Positions 17,718 through 26,237 of a stretch of DNA of 64,000 bases are shown in pieces (position 1 is the stretch's first letter; every line of letters starts with the position of its first letter). The notes under the pieces are model-generated. The model did not search any database. It was given only the letters and a program-made list of their open reading frames with translations, and was not told the origin of the DNA. Made by a program: the position numbers and the translations under genes. Source of the stretch: Longitalea luteola (lineage in GTDB: Bacteria > Bacteroidota > Bacteroidia > Chitinophagales > Chitinophagaceae); assembly GCF_017356035.1 (NCBI RefSeq), contig NZ_JAFIQX010000002.1, positions 62,001 through 126,000 of the forward strand, read 5' to 3'.

Positions 17718-19991
17718 TTACCGCTTCAGTTCCTGTAATATCTTTACCATGTATACCCGTACATCTGCAGAATACAGCCTTTTGTCCATACTATCTAACG
17801 TTCGGCCCGAAATGACCCAGTTCATGGAGTATTTCAATGGCTCCTGGGGCCGGTACAAATTAATAGGTTTATAATGTAAGTTGTTGCCGTACATTTCACG
17901 CAGATAATTTTTCAGCCGGCTATCATTGATGCTTGTTTGCACCCCATAAGCACCCATCAGGGTTTTCAGTGGCGCAGCCAGGTCATTCACAAATGGATTG
18001 ACCTTTTTTAATAATACATCTCCTTCAGGCCCATTGCTGATGTGCATTACATAGAAAGACAGCTTCTGGCAATTGCTGCGCAGAATCGTATCATTATTTG
18101 ATCTGCAAATGCTATCCCGCAATGAATTCAGTTTGATGATCATCTCATGCACGACACCCGCGCCGGAGTTATCTACGTAGCCTCCATCCACAAAATAGAA
18201 CGGAAATTCCGTGGGACCATTCTTTAAAAATTTGTAAGCGTCTATGCGGCCGGCCGGACTAACATACGGGAAGCTGGCCCCCAACACAACAGCAGTGCTT
18301 AATTTCATATCCTTGTTCTCTTTCAGCCGCGCCAGGATGTCTATCCGGTTATTGAAAGTAAGCGGGTCAATGGCGATGGTACTGATCACCGATGGTTGCC
18401 CATCCTGCATGCGGGTAGTATTCACACAAAGAATGGGCAGTTTGGTATCCACGCGATCTTTATAGATCGCCAGTTCTGAAAGTGGCATTTGCAGCTGACG
18501 TTTCAACAATACACTGTCCTTCGGCGCCCATTCCAATGCTTCTGTCAAAGCTTTTGCCCTGTCGCCCCGTGTATCCATCGGAAGCATCGCCACGAAAAAA
18601 TCATGGCCTAACATACGGCTGAGTGTGTACGTAAGAAAATCGCTGCGCAGGTATTCTTTTCCAGCCCGATAAAATGACTGGTTGCCGGGAAGGTTATTAT
18701 CTGGCCGAGCTGCGGCATTTTTTAACAGGGTATAAAAAGCTGCATTGCCTACGCTACCTCCCGAAGCGCCCGACAGGCAGAACAGGTGTTTTGAAAAATC
18801 GCGTTGCGAAGTATCTTCCAGCTTTCCCAATACAGAAGCTACCCAGTAACCCGACCGGGAGGCGCCACCATCAGACAAAACAAAATAAACAGGAAATTCT
18901 TTCGATTTCCTGATCAGCGTATCCCTGTCCTTTACCCATTGAATGAAATAATCCCGCACACTGGCCTTATTGGCAAAACTTTCTCTTACGGCCGGCTTCT
19001 TTTCAATCAATGTCACTTCATGGCGTTCCGTCCACTGGCCAAAAAGAAAAGCGAGGATCACAAAAATCAGGTGAATATTAATTCCAATACGGATAGAAAT
19101 AAACGCAAGAATGAACCCGAAGCCCATGAATACCGAAAAGGCCAGCAACACAAATGGAAAAGAACCCAAACTCACTGCAAATCCTACATTAAGCGTGCAG
19201 GCCACATAAACGGCCAGCGCTACCAGGCTGATCATCAAAAAAATAACATGAAAGCGTATTTCTTCACGCGGTATACCCAGTTTATCTGCCAGCTTTTGCA
19301 CTTTGGAACTTGTCTGGCTGGTATTCTTTCCGTCCTTTTTATACTGTTTCAAAATTTCCCGCCTGGTAACCACCAGGACCAAAAAGCAGGCTTGCAATAC
19401 CAGCAGCATCAGGATCACCATCCATGAATAACGTTCAATATTGAATGTGATGAGGGTTGACCCCGTAATAATGAGAAGCAGCGTTATTAAAAATAACCGG
19501 TTAAGCCGGATCACTTTGAACCGGCGCTCAAAAAACCGGTTCATCCAGAAATAATAGGGAATGGAAGCAGCGAGCAATACAAAATGTATCTTACTATCGT
19601 CTTCAATAGCGCTCCCAAACAACGGCGTTTGTACAAAGGCGAGAATTATTATAGTAAAAATGGTAAAGCCTATAAAACGGGGCATATGTTTATAATAGCC
19701 TTCCTGCAAATAATTCTGGGCCGTATGACCGCAAGTTCTTTTTGCATTGGCCACCGTACGGGCGGCATACCAGCTTACCAGTACCAGGTAACTGAGCAGG
19801 GACTGGAATAACAGGAAAAAACCCCGGTGTTCGGTTGCTAACACCATCAGGTCTTTGCCCTGTGCCAGGTTCCAGAAACAAACCAATGTAAGCACAAGGA
19901 AAAGTATACCCGGGAAGAATACCCACAGCGCCCGGAACAGGTTTCGCAGCAGGGTGGTCAGGCGCTTCAAGCTACCGGTTATGGCCGACAT
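17718..19991 (-). CDS. Membrane-anchored patatin-like lipase
   Basis: A 757-residue protein with roughly nine or ten membrane helices in its first 330 residues and a C-terminal patatin domain. The oxyanion region is VLSDGGASRSGYW, the nucleophile serine lies in SGASGGSVGN (about residue 408), and the catalytic Asp in VDGGYVDNSGAG (about residue 602). It probably hydrolyses acyl esters at the membrane. The fusion of a large membrane domain to patatin is uncommon outside Bacteroidota; the function of the N-terminal part is unknown. It stands alone. Confidence 0.85.
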   Translation of the reverse strand: MSAITGSLKRLTTLLRNLFRALWVFFPGILFLVLTLVCFWNLAQGKDLMVLATEHRGFFLLFQSLLSYLVLVSWYAARTVANAKRTCGHTAQNYLQEGYYKHMPRFIGFTIFTIIILAFVQTPLFGSAIEDDSKIHFVLLAASIPYYFWMNRFFERRFKVIRLNRLFLITLLLIITGSTLITFNIERYSWMVILMLLVLQACFLVLVVTRREILKQYKKDGKNTSQTSSKVQKLADKLGIPREEIRFHVIFLMISLVALAVYVACTLNVGFAVSLGSFPFVLLAFSVFMGFGFILAFISIRIGINIHLIFVILAFLFGQWTERHEVTLIEKKPAVRESFANKASVRDYFIQWVKDRDTLIRKSKEFPVYFVLSDGGASRSGYWVASVLGKLEDTSQRDFSKHLFCLSGASGGSVGNAAFYTLLKNAAARPDNNLPGNQSFYRAGKEYLRSDFLTYTLSRMLGHDFFVAMLPMDTRGDRAKALTEALEWAPKDSVLLKRQLQMPLSELAIYKDRVDTKLPILCVNTTRMQDGQPSVISTIAIDPLTFNNRIDILARLKENKDMKLSTAVVLGASFPYVSPAGRIDAYKFLKNGPTEFPFYFVDGGYVDNSGAGVVHEMIIKLNSLRDSICRSNNDTILRSNCQKLSFYVMHISNGPEGDVLLKKVNPFVNDLAAPLKTLMGAYGVQTSINDSRLKNYLREMYGNNLHYKPINLYRPQEPLKYSMNWVISGRTLDSMDKRLYSADVRVYMVKILQELKR

Positions 19992-20059
19992 AGATAACAG
20001 TTTTAGGGAATCCTAAGATAGTTATAATGCCGCCAAAAATGGCAATTTCTGATTTTGAG

Positions 20060-20081
20060 ACCTGCCTGCCGGCAGGCAGGT
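20060..20081. repeat. Perfect 22-bp GC-rich palindrome
   Basis: ACCTGCCTGCC followed at once by its exact reverse complement. It interrupts a short degenerate repeat of GATTTTGAG units on both sides, between the patatin and obgE genes. Related palindromes occur at 24895 and 50993. Confidence 0.8.
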
Positions 20082-20144
20082 TTAGAGATTTTGAGATTTG
20101 TTCAGGTTTGAGCTTTCCGACGAATCGCGAAATCCTATAATTTC

Positions 20145-21158
20145 TTAATTACTTGATACTTCGGTACCATCATTCAACGCATGCCACAACATATCCTTCA
20201 ATTCGTTGAGGCCCTGCTGTGTAACCGAAGAAATAAAGATATGAGGAATGTTAGCCGGCAGTTCCTTTTCAATGGCTGCTTTCAATTCTTCATCGAGCAT
20301 CTCACTTTTACTAATGGCTATGAGGAATTGTTTATGCAGCAGCTCGGGATTGTATTGTTCCAGCTCGTTTACCAGGATGGTGAACTCTTTTTTATGATCG
20401 TTGCTATCGGCTGGTATTACAAACAACAAAACAGAATTGCGTTCAATGTGGCGCAGGAAGCGGTGGCCAAGGCCACGGCCTTCGGCGGCCCCTTCAATGA
20501 TCCCGGGCAGATCGGCTACGCAAAAGCTTTTGCCATCGCGGTAGGCTACGATGCCTAATTGTGGGGTGATGGTTGTAAATGCGTAATCGGCGATCTTTGG
20601 TTTGGCAGCGGTGATCACCGAGAGCAGGGTTGATTTGCCGGCGTTGGGAAAACCTACAAGGCCTACATCGGCCAGTACTTTCAATTCTAATACTTTCCAG
20701 CCTTCTTCGCCCGGCTCGCCGGGTTGGGCATGCTCCGGCGCCTGGTTGGTAGGGGTAGCAAAACGGGCATTGCCTAATCCGCCACGACCGCCTTTCATCC
20801 ATACGATCTCCTGGCCGTGTTCCAGGATCTCGGCTTCCTGTTCTTCGGTTTCTTCGTCACGGGCAACTGTGCCCAGCGGCACTTCAATGATGATGTCCTT
20901 GCCATCGCGGCCGGTCATATTGTTCTTATTGCCGCCCTGACCATTCTCGGCCAGCACGTTCTTATAGTAGCGAAGGTGTAAGAGCGTCCACAGGTTTTTA
21001 TTACCACGCAGGATAATATGGCCTCCCCGGCCGCCGTCGCCGCCGTCGGGACCAGCCTGGGGATTGAATTTGGTACGTAAGAAATGCTTGCTGCCTGCGC
21101 CTCCGTGGCCGCTGCGGCAGAATATTCTGATCTGATCTACAAAGTTTGACTTTTCCAC
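20145..21158 (-). CDS. obgE: Ribosome-assembly GTPase ObgE/CgtA
   Basis: A 337-residue Obg GTPase acting in late 50S assembly and stress control. The glycine-rich Obg domain (residues 1-160; [23 protein letters not shown]) precedes the G domain with G1 GFPNAGKST (169-177), G3 [14 protein letters not shown] (from 217) and a C-terminal G4/G5 region (AISKSEM). There is no long C-terminal tail. The codon at 21158 is GTG; no upstream ATG fits the conserved NFVDQIRI start, so GTG initiation is likely. A TATCTTTG box lies 17 nt upstream. Confidence 0.95.
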   Translation of the reverse strand: MEKSNFVDQIRIFCRSGHGGAGSKHFLRTKFNPQAGPDGGDGGRGGHIILRGNKNLWTLLHLRYYKNVLAENGQGGNKNNMTGRDGKDIIIEVPLGTVARDEETEEQEAEILEHGQEIVWMKGGRGGLGNARFATPTNQAPEHAQPGEPGEEGWKVLELKVLADVGLVGFPNAGKSTLLSVITAAKPKIADYAFTTITPQLGIVAYRDGKSFCVADLPGIIEGAAEGRGLGHRFLRHIERNSVLLFVIPADSNDHKKEFTILVNELEQYNPELLHKQFLIAISKSEMLDEELKAAIEKELPANIPHIFISSVTQQGLNELKDMLWHALNDGTEVSSN

Positions 21159-21175
21159 TAATTTCTAATTGACCG

Positions 21176-21183
21176 CAAAGATA
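21176..21183 (-). promoter_or_regulatory. -7 box of obgE
   Basis: TATCTTTG on the minus strand, exact TAnnTTTG match, 17 nt before the GTG start; no clear -33 TTG. Confidence 0.45.
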
Positions 21184-21248
21184 AGGGTTGGCGAGTTAAG
21201 GGGTTCAGGGCGGTCGAAAACAGTTGGCTAGTTAACGAGTTAACTTTA

Positions 21249-21848
21249 CTAACGCCCCCCTTTTACCTCATTCCAAGTTTTATAAAGCGAATCCTGACCT
21301 GGTCTGTTCACAGGCACTTCACGCAAAGGCTCACAGGCCGCCCATGCCTCGTCCATTTCCGCTGGCAATGCCTGGTACAGCCGGGTGCCATCGGTTTTCC
21401 ATTGTATCATTTCATCGGTTACTTCCTTAATGATCTTTGCCGGATTGCCTACGAGCAAACTACGGGGCGGGATCTTTTCATCGGCTTTAATAAAACTGAG
21501 CGCTCCTACAATACATTCATCACCCAGCTCTACATTATCCATGATCACACTATTCATGCCCACCAAACAATTGCTCCCTATGGTGGCGCCATGGATCACC
21601 GCACCATGACCAATATGCGCACCTGCTTTCAATAAAACCGTAACGCCGGGGAACATATGCACCGTGCAATTTTCCTGCACATTACAACCATCTTCTATAA
21701 CAATAGCACCCCAATCGCCTCGAATGGCAGCACCTGGTCCCACATATACGTTTTTTCCAATAATTACATTACCGGTTACTGCCGCCTGCGGATGAATAAA
21801 AGAAGAAGGATGAACCACCGGTATAAAGCCCTTGAATGAGTAGATCAT
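21249..21848 (-). CDS. paaY: PaaY-like hexapeptide (gamma carbonic anhydrase fold) protein
   Basis: A 199-residue left-handed beta-helix protein with repeated hexapeptides (AVTGNVIIGKNVYVGPGAAI). Three histidines typical of the gamma-class metal site are present: H64 (TVHMFPG) and H81/H86 (GHGAVIHG). PaaY hydrolyses stalled acyl-CoA intermediates of phenylacetate breakdown, and the paa genes lie 1.2 kb away, which supports the name. A more general gamma carbonic anhydrase-like role cannot be excluded. An aldo/keto reductase gene on the other strand separates it from the main paa operon. Confidence 0.75.
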   Translation of the reverse strand: MIYSFKGFIPVVHPSSFIHPQAAVTGNVIIGKNVYVGPGAAIRGDWGAIVIEDGCNVQENCTVHMFPGVTVLLKAGAHIGHGAVIHGATIGSNCLVGMNSVIMDNVELGDECIVGALSFIKADEKIPPRSLLVGNPAKIIKEVTDEMIQWKTDGTRLYQALPAEMDEAWAACEPLREVPVNRPGQDSLYKTWNEVKGGR

Positions 21849-21864
21849 GCCTGACTTTTTTTTT

Positions 21865-21872
21865 CAAAGATA
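21865..21872 (-). promoter_or_regulatory. -7 box of the paaY-like gene
   Basis: TATCTTTG on the minus strand, exact TAnnTTTG match, 16 nt before the ATG at 21848; the nearest TTG is about 24 nt further upstream. Confidence 0.45.
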
Positions 21873-21964
21873 GTCTGCCTGCCAGTAATTACCCTGCAAA
21901 TCCATTGTTTGAATTTTGCAATTAATCGTTTGATTAAGACAATCGGCGGGGACCTCGATTGAAT

Positions 21965-21972
21965 TAAATTTG
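21965..21972 (+). promoter_or_regulatory. Candidate -7 box of the aldo/keto reductase gene
   Basis: TAAATTTG fits TAnnTTTG, 18 nt before the ATG at 21991; no -33 TTG at the expected distance. Confidence 0.35.
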
Positions 21973-21990
21973 TTTCCTAAACACAATTTT

Positions 21991-23001
21991 ATGAAATACA
22001 GGAATCTGGGAAATACCGGTGTGCAGCTATCGGCTATTGGGCTGGGCTGTATGGGAATGAGTTTTGCTTATGGACCTCGTAATGATGAAGAATCTATTGC
22101 AACGCTGAACAGGGCCCTGGAACTGGGCATTAATTTCTGGGACACGGCCGATATGTATGGTTTTGGCCACAATGAAGAACTGATCTCAAAAGTGTTAGCA
22201 CCCAACAGAAGTAAGGTGTTTATCGCCACTAAATTTGGTTTCAGGCAAAGAGAAGGCGCCACTTCTAATTTTGCAGGCACGCCTTCCACTTATTTCGACG
22301 GTTCACCGGCTTATATGAAAACGGCCGTTGAAAAAAGTTTACAGCGGTTGAAGATCGACACCATCGATCTGTATTATGCGCACCGCATTGATCCCAATGT
22401 GCCTGTAGAAGAAATGGTAGGTGCCATGGCCGAACTGGTGAAAGAGGGTAAGGTTCGTTTCCTTGGGTTGTCTGAAGCGTCTGCGAATACGATCCGCAAA
22501 GCACATGCGGTTCACCCGATAACGGCCCTGCAAAGCGAATATTCCTTATTGACGCGGGATGTAGAAAAAGACATTCTGAACACCTGCCGTGAACTGGGTA
22601 TTACGTTTGTTCCTTACAGTCCTTTGGCAAGAGGATTGGTTACAGCTACGGTTCCTGATAAAGACAGTTTACCCAGTGATGATTATCGCAGAACCTTACC
22701 CCGCTTTGAATCGGAACACTGGCAGAACAACCAGCAACTCGTAAGCGAATTTGCTGAGCTGGCTAACCAAAAAGGCTGTACTGCTGCGCAACTGGCATTG
22801 GCGTGGGTGCTGGCGCAGGGCGATGATATCATTCCCATCCCCGGTACAAAAAAGAGAAAATACCTGGAAGAAAACGCCGCTGCAGCGGATATTACATTAA
22901 CTAAAGGAGAACTGCAGCAGATAGAAGCAGTTGCTGCCAGGTATCCCAATGTAGGCAATCGCTATAGCGAGGGCGCTTTGAAACTGATCGATCATCAATA
23001 A
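21991..23001 (+). CDS. Aldo/keto reductase
   Basis: A 336-residue NADPH-dependent oxidoreductase of the AKR superfamily. The catalytic tetrad can be placed as D51 and Y56 ([12 protein letters not shown]), K81 (IATKFG) and H131 (LYYAHRID). The C-terminal cofactor motif [15 protein letters not shown] is present. It resembles the plant auxin-induced/YakC-type group. I start at ATG 21991, because a TTG at 21970 would add residues ahead of the conserved [10 protein letters not shown]. It lies between paaY and the paa operon, but a role in that pathway is not established. Confidence 0.9.
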   Translation: MKYRNLGNTGVQLSAIGLGCMGMSFAYGPRNDEESIATLNRALELGINFWDTADMYGFGHNEELISKVLAPNRSKVFIATKFGFRQREGATSNFAGTPSTYFDGSPAYMKTAVEKSLQRLKIDTIDLYYAHRIDPNVPVEEMVGAMAELVKEGKVRFLGLSEASANTIRKAHAVHPITALQSEYSLLTRDVEKDILNTCRELGITFVPYSPLARGLVTATVPDKDSLPSDDYRRTLPRFESEHWQNNQQLVSEFAELANQKGCTAAQLALAWVLAQGDDIIPIPGTKKRKYLEENAAAADITLTKGELQQIEAVAARYPNVGNRYSEGALKLIDHQ

Positions 23002-23008
23002 CCAAAGA

Positions 23009-23048
23009 GTGCCACATATCAATTTGCCAAGGCAGGGTAATGTGGCAC
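23009..23048. terminator. Bidirectional hairpin between AKR and paaI
   Basis: Perfect 9-bp arms GTGCCACAT/ATGTGGCAC with a 22-nt loop, between convergent genes. Confidence 0.6.
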
Positions 23049-23061
23049 ACTTTCTCCTGCC

Positions 23062-23490
23062 TCACACATTCCATTCGGTTTCTTTCCTGAACACCGTGCC
23101 TTTAAAAAGCGCCGCCAGTTCGCCACTCTCTTTTTCAATTCGCACGTCATAAATAGCGATCTTATTGGTGCGGCTTTTTTCTTCTGCGGTAGCAGTAATT
23201 ATATCGCCCGCTTTAAGCGGTTTAATATGTGATATGGATGTTTCAACCGAAACAGACTGCCGGCCATGGCTGTTCGATGCAAAGGCCAGGGCGCTGTCGG
23301 CCAGCGAATAACTGATGCCGCCATGTGCAATTTCAAAACCATTGCACATTTCCCGGCGTACGGTCATCCTTAACTTGCAGTAACCTTCTTTTTCTTCCAT
23401 CCTTTCAATGCCCAGCCATTGACTGAAATAGTCTTTGTACATCATGGCATCTATGATGGCAGTGGCCCTTGTTTTACTGTCGTCCGACAT
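23062..23490 (-). CDS. paaI: PaaI hotdog-fold acyl-CoA thioesterase
   Basis: A 142-residue hotdog thioesterase with the PaaI signature FEIAHGGISYSLADSALAFA, including the catalytic Asp/Ser region, and a C-terminal DVRIEKESGELAALFKGT. It hydrolyses hydroxyphenylacetyl-CoA-type dead-end products and recycles CoA during phenylacetate degradation. It is the last gene of the paa unit, 20 bp after paaG. I choose ATG 23490; a TTG at 23499 is a weaker alternative. Confidence 0.87.
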   Translation of the reverse strand: MSDDSKTRATAIIDAMMYKDYFSQWLGIERMEEKEGYCKLRMTVRREMCNGFEIAHGGISYSLADSALAFASNSHGRQSVSVETSISHIKPLKAGDIITATAEEKSRTNKIAIYDVRIEKESGELAALFKGTVFRKETEWNV

Positions 23491-23510
23491 AACCAGCAAT
23501 TTAAGCTCTT

Positions 23511-24287
23511 TTATTCTCCTTTGAACTGAGGCGTCCGTTTTTCGAGGAATGCCTGGATCCCTTCCCTGAAATCGTGGGTACTGGCTGCCTTTTGCTGATA
23601 CTCGTCTTCGAGCATTAATTGCTGCTCAAGGCTGTTGGTCATCGATTGACTAAGCACATGTTTAGTATAGGCCAATCCTTTTGTTGGCATTGTAGCCAGG
23701 GTAGCAGCCAGCTTTTTACTTTCTACTGCAAAGTCCTCATCGGGAATGACTTTATAGATCATACCCCATAATTCCGCCTGGGTGGCAGAGATCTTATCGC
23801 CCAACATCATGATGGCCGTTGCTTTTTGCCAGCCGATCAGCCGCGGCAGCGTGTATGTACCGCCGCTATCGGGAACCAATCCCAGCTTTGAAAATGCCTG
23901 GATGAAGGAGGCTGACTGTGCTGCAACCACAATGTCACAGGCCAGTGCAATGTTAGCACCGGCGCCGGCAGCCACCCCGTTCACCGCTGCAATAACCGGC
24001 TTGGGCATTTTGCGAATGCGGGTAACAATGGGATTGTAATACTCCCGTAATATCCGCTGCATACCGGCTCCCCGGGGGTCAACTACTTCGGCCAGATCCT
24101 GGCCGGCACAAAATCCCTTACCTGCACCCGTCAGGTATACACAGCGCACGGTGCGGGAAGCAGCGCATTCATCGAGCTTTTGCTGCAACAGTAAAGCCAT
24201 TTCGCCATTAAATGAATTCAGTTTGTCGGGGCGGTTCAACGTAATGGTAGCAATTCCTTCTTCAATTGTAAAAAGAATAGAGGACAT
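23511..24287 (-). CDS. paaG: PaaG-type enoyl-CoA hydratase/isomerase
   Basis: A 258-residue crotonase-fold enzyme with the CoA-binding loop TGAGKGFCAGQDLAEV and the second oxyanion segment AAVNGVAAGAGANIALACDI, followed by KLGLVPDSGGTYTLPRL. It matches ring-1,2-epoxyphenylacetyl-CoA isomerase (oxepin-CoA forming) in length and context. PaaG acts just after the PaaABC(D)E epoxidase, and the epoxidase genes lie immediately upstream in the same unit. Confidence 0.88.
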   Translation of the reverse strand: MSSILFTIEEGIATITLNRPDKLNSFNGEMALLLQQKLDECAASRTVRCVYLTGAGKGFCAGQDLAEVVDPRGAGMQRILREYYNPIVTRIRKMPKPVIAAVNGVAAGAGANIALACDIVVAAQSASFIQAFSKLGLVPDSGGTYTLPRLIGWQKATAIMMLGDKISATQAELWGMIYKVIPDEDFAVESKKLAATLATMPTKGLAYTKHVLSQSMTNSLEQQLMLEDEYQQKAASTHDFREGIQAFLEKRTPQFKGE

Positions 24288-24333
24288 ATAATTCGATTAG
24301 TTTAAGCAGAATAATGTTATGACTGCAGTGTTA

Positions 24334-24867
24334 CTAATAACATTTAAAATAGTCGAACGGTTCCTGGCAGTCGTTACACTGGAACAGCGCTTTACAGGCA
24401 GTTGATCCAAATTCGCTTACCCGGCGGGTATTGTAAGAATTACAATGTGGGCATTGCACCGCTTCATGCTCAGCAAATAGCTGCATATCACAAACCTGTT
24501 GTTTGGGATTGGGCGGCGCAATACCATACGCCCTCAGTTTTTGTTTACCAGCTTCGGTCATCCAGTCGGTTGTCCAGGCCGGTGATAAAATGGTAGTGAC
24601 CTGCACATTCTTAAAACCATGCTGCAGCAATACCATGCGAATATTCATGCGTATAACGTCCATGGCCGGGCAACCTGAATACGTTGGGGTGATCACCACT
24701 TCAATGGCTTCGTCGCCATTTGCCTTGGTTATTTTTACGTCTCTTACTATTCCAAGGTCTATCACTGTCAATACAGGCACTTCGGGATCGCACACTTCTT
24801 CGAGTATAGACCATATTTTCTGCACTGATATGTTTTCTGTTGTATCCATTCCTGGAAAGTTCATCAT
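24334..24867 (-). CDS. paaD: Phenylacetyl-CoA epoxidase assembly protein PaaD
   Basis: A 177-residue MIP18/SufT-like protein. The N-terminal domain has CDPEVPVLTVIDLGIVRDV and TPTYSGCPAMDVI; the C-terminal zinc-ribbon-like Cys set is CPHCNSYN, ACKALFQCNDCQ, FKCY. PaaD is needed to mature the Fe-S centre of the epoxidase reductase (PaaE). It sits between paaC and paaG. Two tandem ATGs (24867, 24864) are possible starts. Confidence 0.9.
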   Translation of the reverse strand: MMNFPGMDTTENISVQKIWSILEEVCDPEVPVLTVIDLGIVRDVKITKANGDEAIEVVITPTYSGCPAMDVIRMNIRMVLLQHGFKNVQVTTILSPAWTTDWMTEAGKQKLRAYGIAPPNPKQQVCDMQLFAEHEAVQCPHCNSYNTRRVSEFGSTACKALFQCNDCQEPFDYFKCY

Positions 24868-24894
24868 TCAACCACTTACGTTTGCGAATTGCTT

Positions 24895-24916
24895 ACCTGC
24901 GTGCCGGCAGACAGGT
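24895..24916. repeat. Imperfect GC-rich palindrome in paaC-paaD gap
   Basis: ACCTGCGTGCC/GGCAGACAGGT, a 22-bp palindrome with two mismatches, of the same family as the perfect one at 20060. Confidence 0.65.
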
Positions 24917-24937
24917 TGGTCTATTGCCTGTAGGCTT

Positions 24938-25777
24938 CTACCATTCACAACCGGGATAAACCCGTTGCATATATTGCATTTCTGCCAGCATGTAGCCCAG
25001 GTGCTCTGAATGCACGCCATCCTTGCCGCCTTGTTGCATCCAGGTATTTTCGGTACCTGTAAGGGCATCACCTATTGTTGCTTCTTCAAAAACTTCATTT
25101 ACCCGTTGTAACCAACCGGCTTTTAGAGCGCTTACATCAACGCCAACACCGGCTTTAGCCGCTTCCAATTCATAACCGGCCGGAATAAATAGTTCGCCGG
25201 TGTACATCCATAGTTCATCCAGCGCAGTCAACAGGCGGTCATGACTTTCTTGTGTACCATCGCCCAACCGTATCACCCATTCGCTGCTCCAGCGTACATG
25301 ATAGGTCACTTCCTTCAATGACTTTTCTGCAATAGCAGCCAGTGCAGCGTCTGTTGATTGCTGTAATTGTTTATACAGAAATAACTGATAGGTGCTGAAA
25401 AAAAATTGCCGTAAAATGGTTTGCGCCCAATCCCCATTAGGTTGTTCAACCAGCAGGCAGTTCCTGAATTCTCTTACGTCACGCAGGTAAGCGAGGGTGT
25501 CTTCGGAAGCCCCCCTCTCAATCGCGCCCGGCGGGAGAGAAGCTTCCTCCTGACCTCCTCCGGCGGCTGACGGAGAGGGAATGGTTTTATTCATCAACAT
25601 GGCGGCGTACTGATACAAACTTCTGGCCTGCCCAATGAGGTCGAGTGAAATATTGGTTATGGCTATGTCCTGCTCCAACACAGGGCCATGCCCGCACCAT
25701 TCACTATTGCGTTGCGCAAGTATGAGGGCATTATCTGCGAGGTGTAGCGTATAATTTAAAATCGTGTCCTTTGTCAT
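24938..25777 (-). CDS. paaC: Phenylacetyl-CoA epoxidase structural subunit PaaC
   Basis: A 279-residue subunit that scaffolds the diiron subunit PaaA. Family-typical segments include HLADNALILAQRNSEWCGHGP, LDLIGQARSLYQYAAM, LAYLRDVREFRNCLL, VTYHVRWSSEWVIRLGDGT and HSEHLGYMLAEMQ. Between QYAAM and DTLAYLRD there are about 27 extra residues (roughly 63-90, rich in G, E, P, S). The DNA of this insert (25513-25579) is bounded by inverted repeats CCCTCTC/GAGAGGG, suggesting an in-frame insertion. It lies 6 bp after paaB. Confidence 0.92.
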   Translation of the reverse strand: MTKDTILNYTLHLADNALILAQRNSEWCGHGPVLEQDIAITNISLDLIGQARSLYQYAAMLMNKTIPSPSAAGGGQEEASLPPGAIERGASEDTLAYLRDVREFRNCLLVEQPNGDWAQTILRQFFFSTYQLFLYKQLQQSTDAALAAIAEKSLKEVTYHVRWSSEWVIRLGDGTQESHDRLLTALDELWMYTGELFIPAGYELEAAKAGVGVDVSALKAGWLQRVNEVFEEATIGDALTGTENTWMQQGGKDGVHSEHLGYMLAEMQYMQRVYPGCEW

Positions 25778-25783
25778 TGCTGA

Positions 25784-26194
25784 TTACATATGCGTTAATT
25801 CATCGGGCAGGTCATAAAACGTAGGATGGCGGTATACTTTATCATTGGCCGGTTCATACAGCGAAGCGGCTTCATCTGGATTGGAAGCATGGATGTATTT
25901 GCTTTCGACTACCCAAATGCTTATGCCTTCCATCCTGCGGGTATAAACGTCCCGCGCATTTTCAATAGCCATTTGTGCATCGGCGGCATGCAAACTGCCA
26001 ACATGTTTGTGGTCGATGCCCTGTTTACTGCGGATGAACACTTCCCACAACGGCCAGTCCGCCCCGGATGAACCATCCGTGACTCCGCCTGTGGTGGAGG
26101 CCTGCTGCCGGCCTTTTCCGTTGGTTTTATCAGTTCCACCGCCTTTATCTTCCGGTATATCGCCGTAATAATATTTCGTCACTCGTATGGTCAT
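25784..26194 (-). CDS. paaB: Phenylacetyl-CoA epoxidase subunit PaaB (extended N-terminus)
   Basis: A 136-residue protein whose C-terminal 90 residues are classic PaaB: WPLWEVFIRSKQGIDHKHVG, SLHAADAQMAIENARDVYTR and IWVVESKYIHASNPDEA. The usual protein begins only a few residues before WPLWEV; here about 46 residues precede it, mostly G, T, S and K. No internal ATG or GTG is available, so the extension appears real. Its DNA carries a short GC-rich palindrome (CTCCGCC..GGTGGAG at 26083-26099). It lies between paaA and paaC. Confidence 0.9.
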   Translation of the reverse strand: MTIRVTKYYYGDIPEDKGGGTDKTNGKGRQQASTTGGVTDGSSGADWPLWEVFIRSKQGIDHKHVGSLHAADAQMAIENARDVYTRRMEGISIWVVESKYIHASNPDEAASLYEPANDKVYRHPTFYDLPDELTHM

Positions 26195-26237
26195 TACAAT
26201 CGTTTTAAATGTTTACCGTTTGTCAGCTTTTAATAGG

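Noticed and set aside
18804-19427. 207-codon + strand frame inside the membrane patatin gene
   Set aside because: Antisense to a clear patatin; composition is a mirror of membrane helices, no start context.
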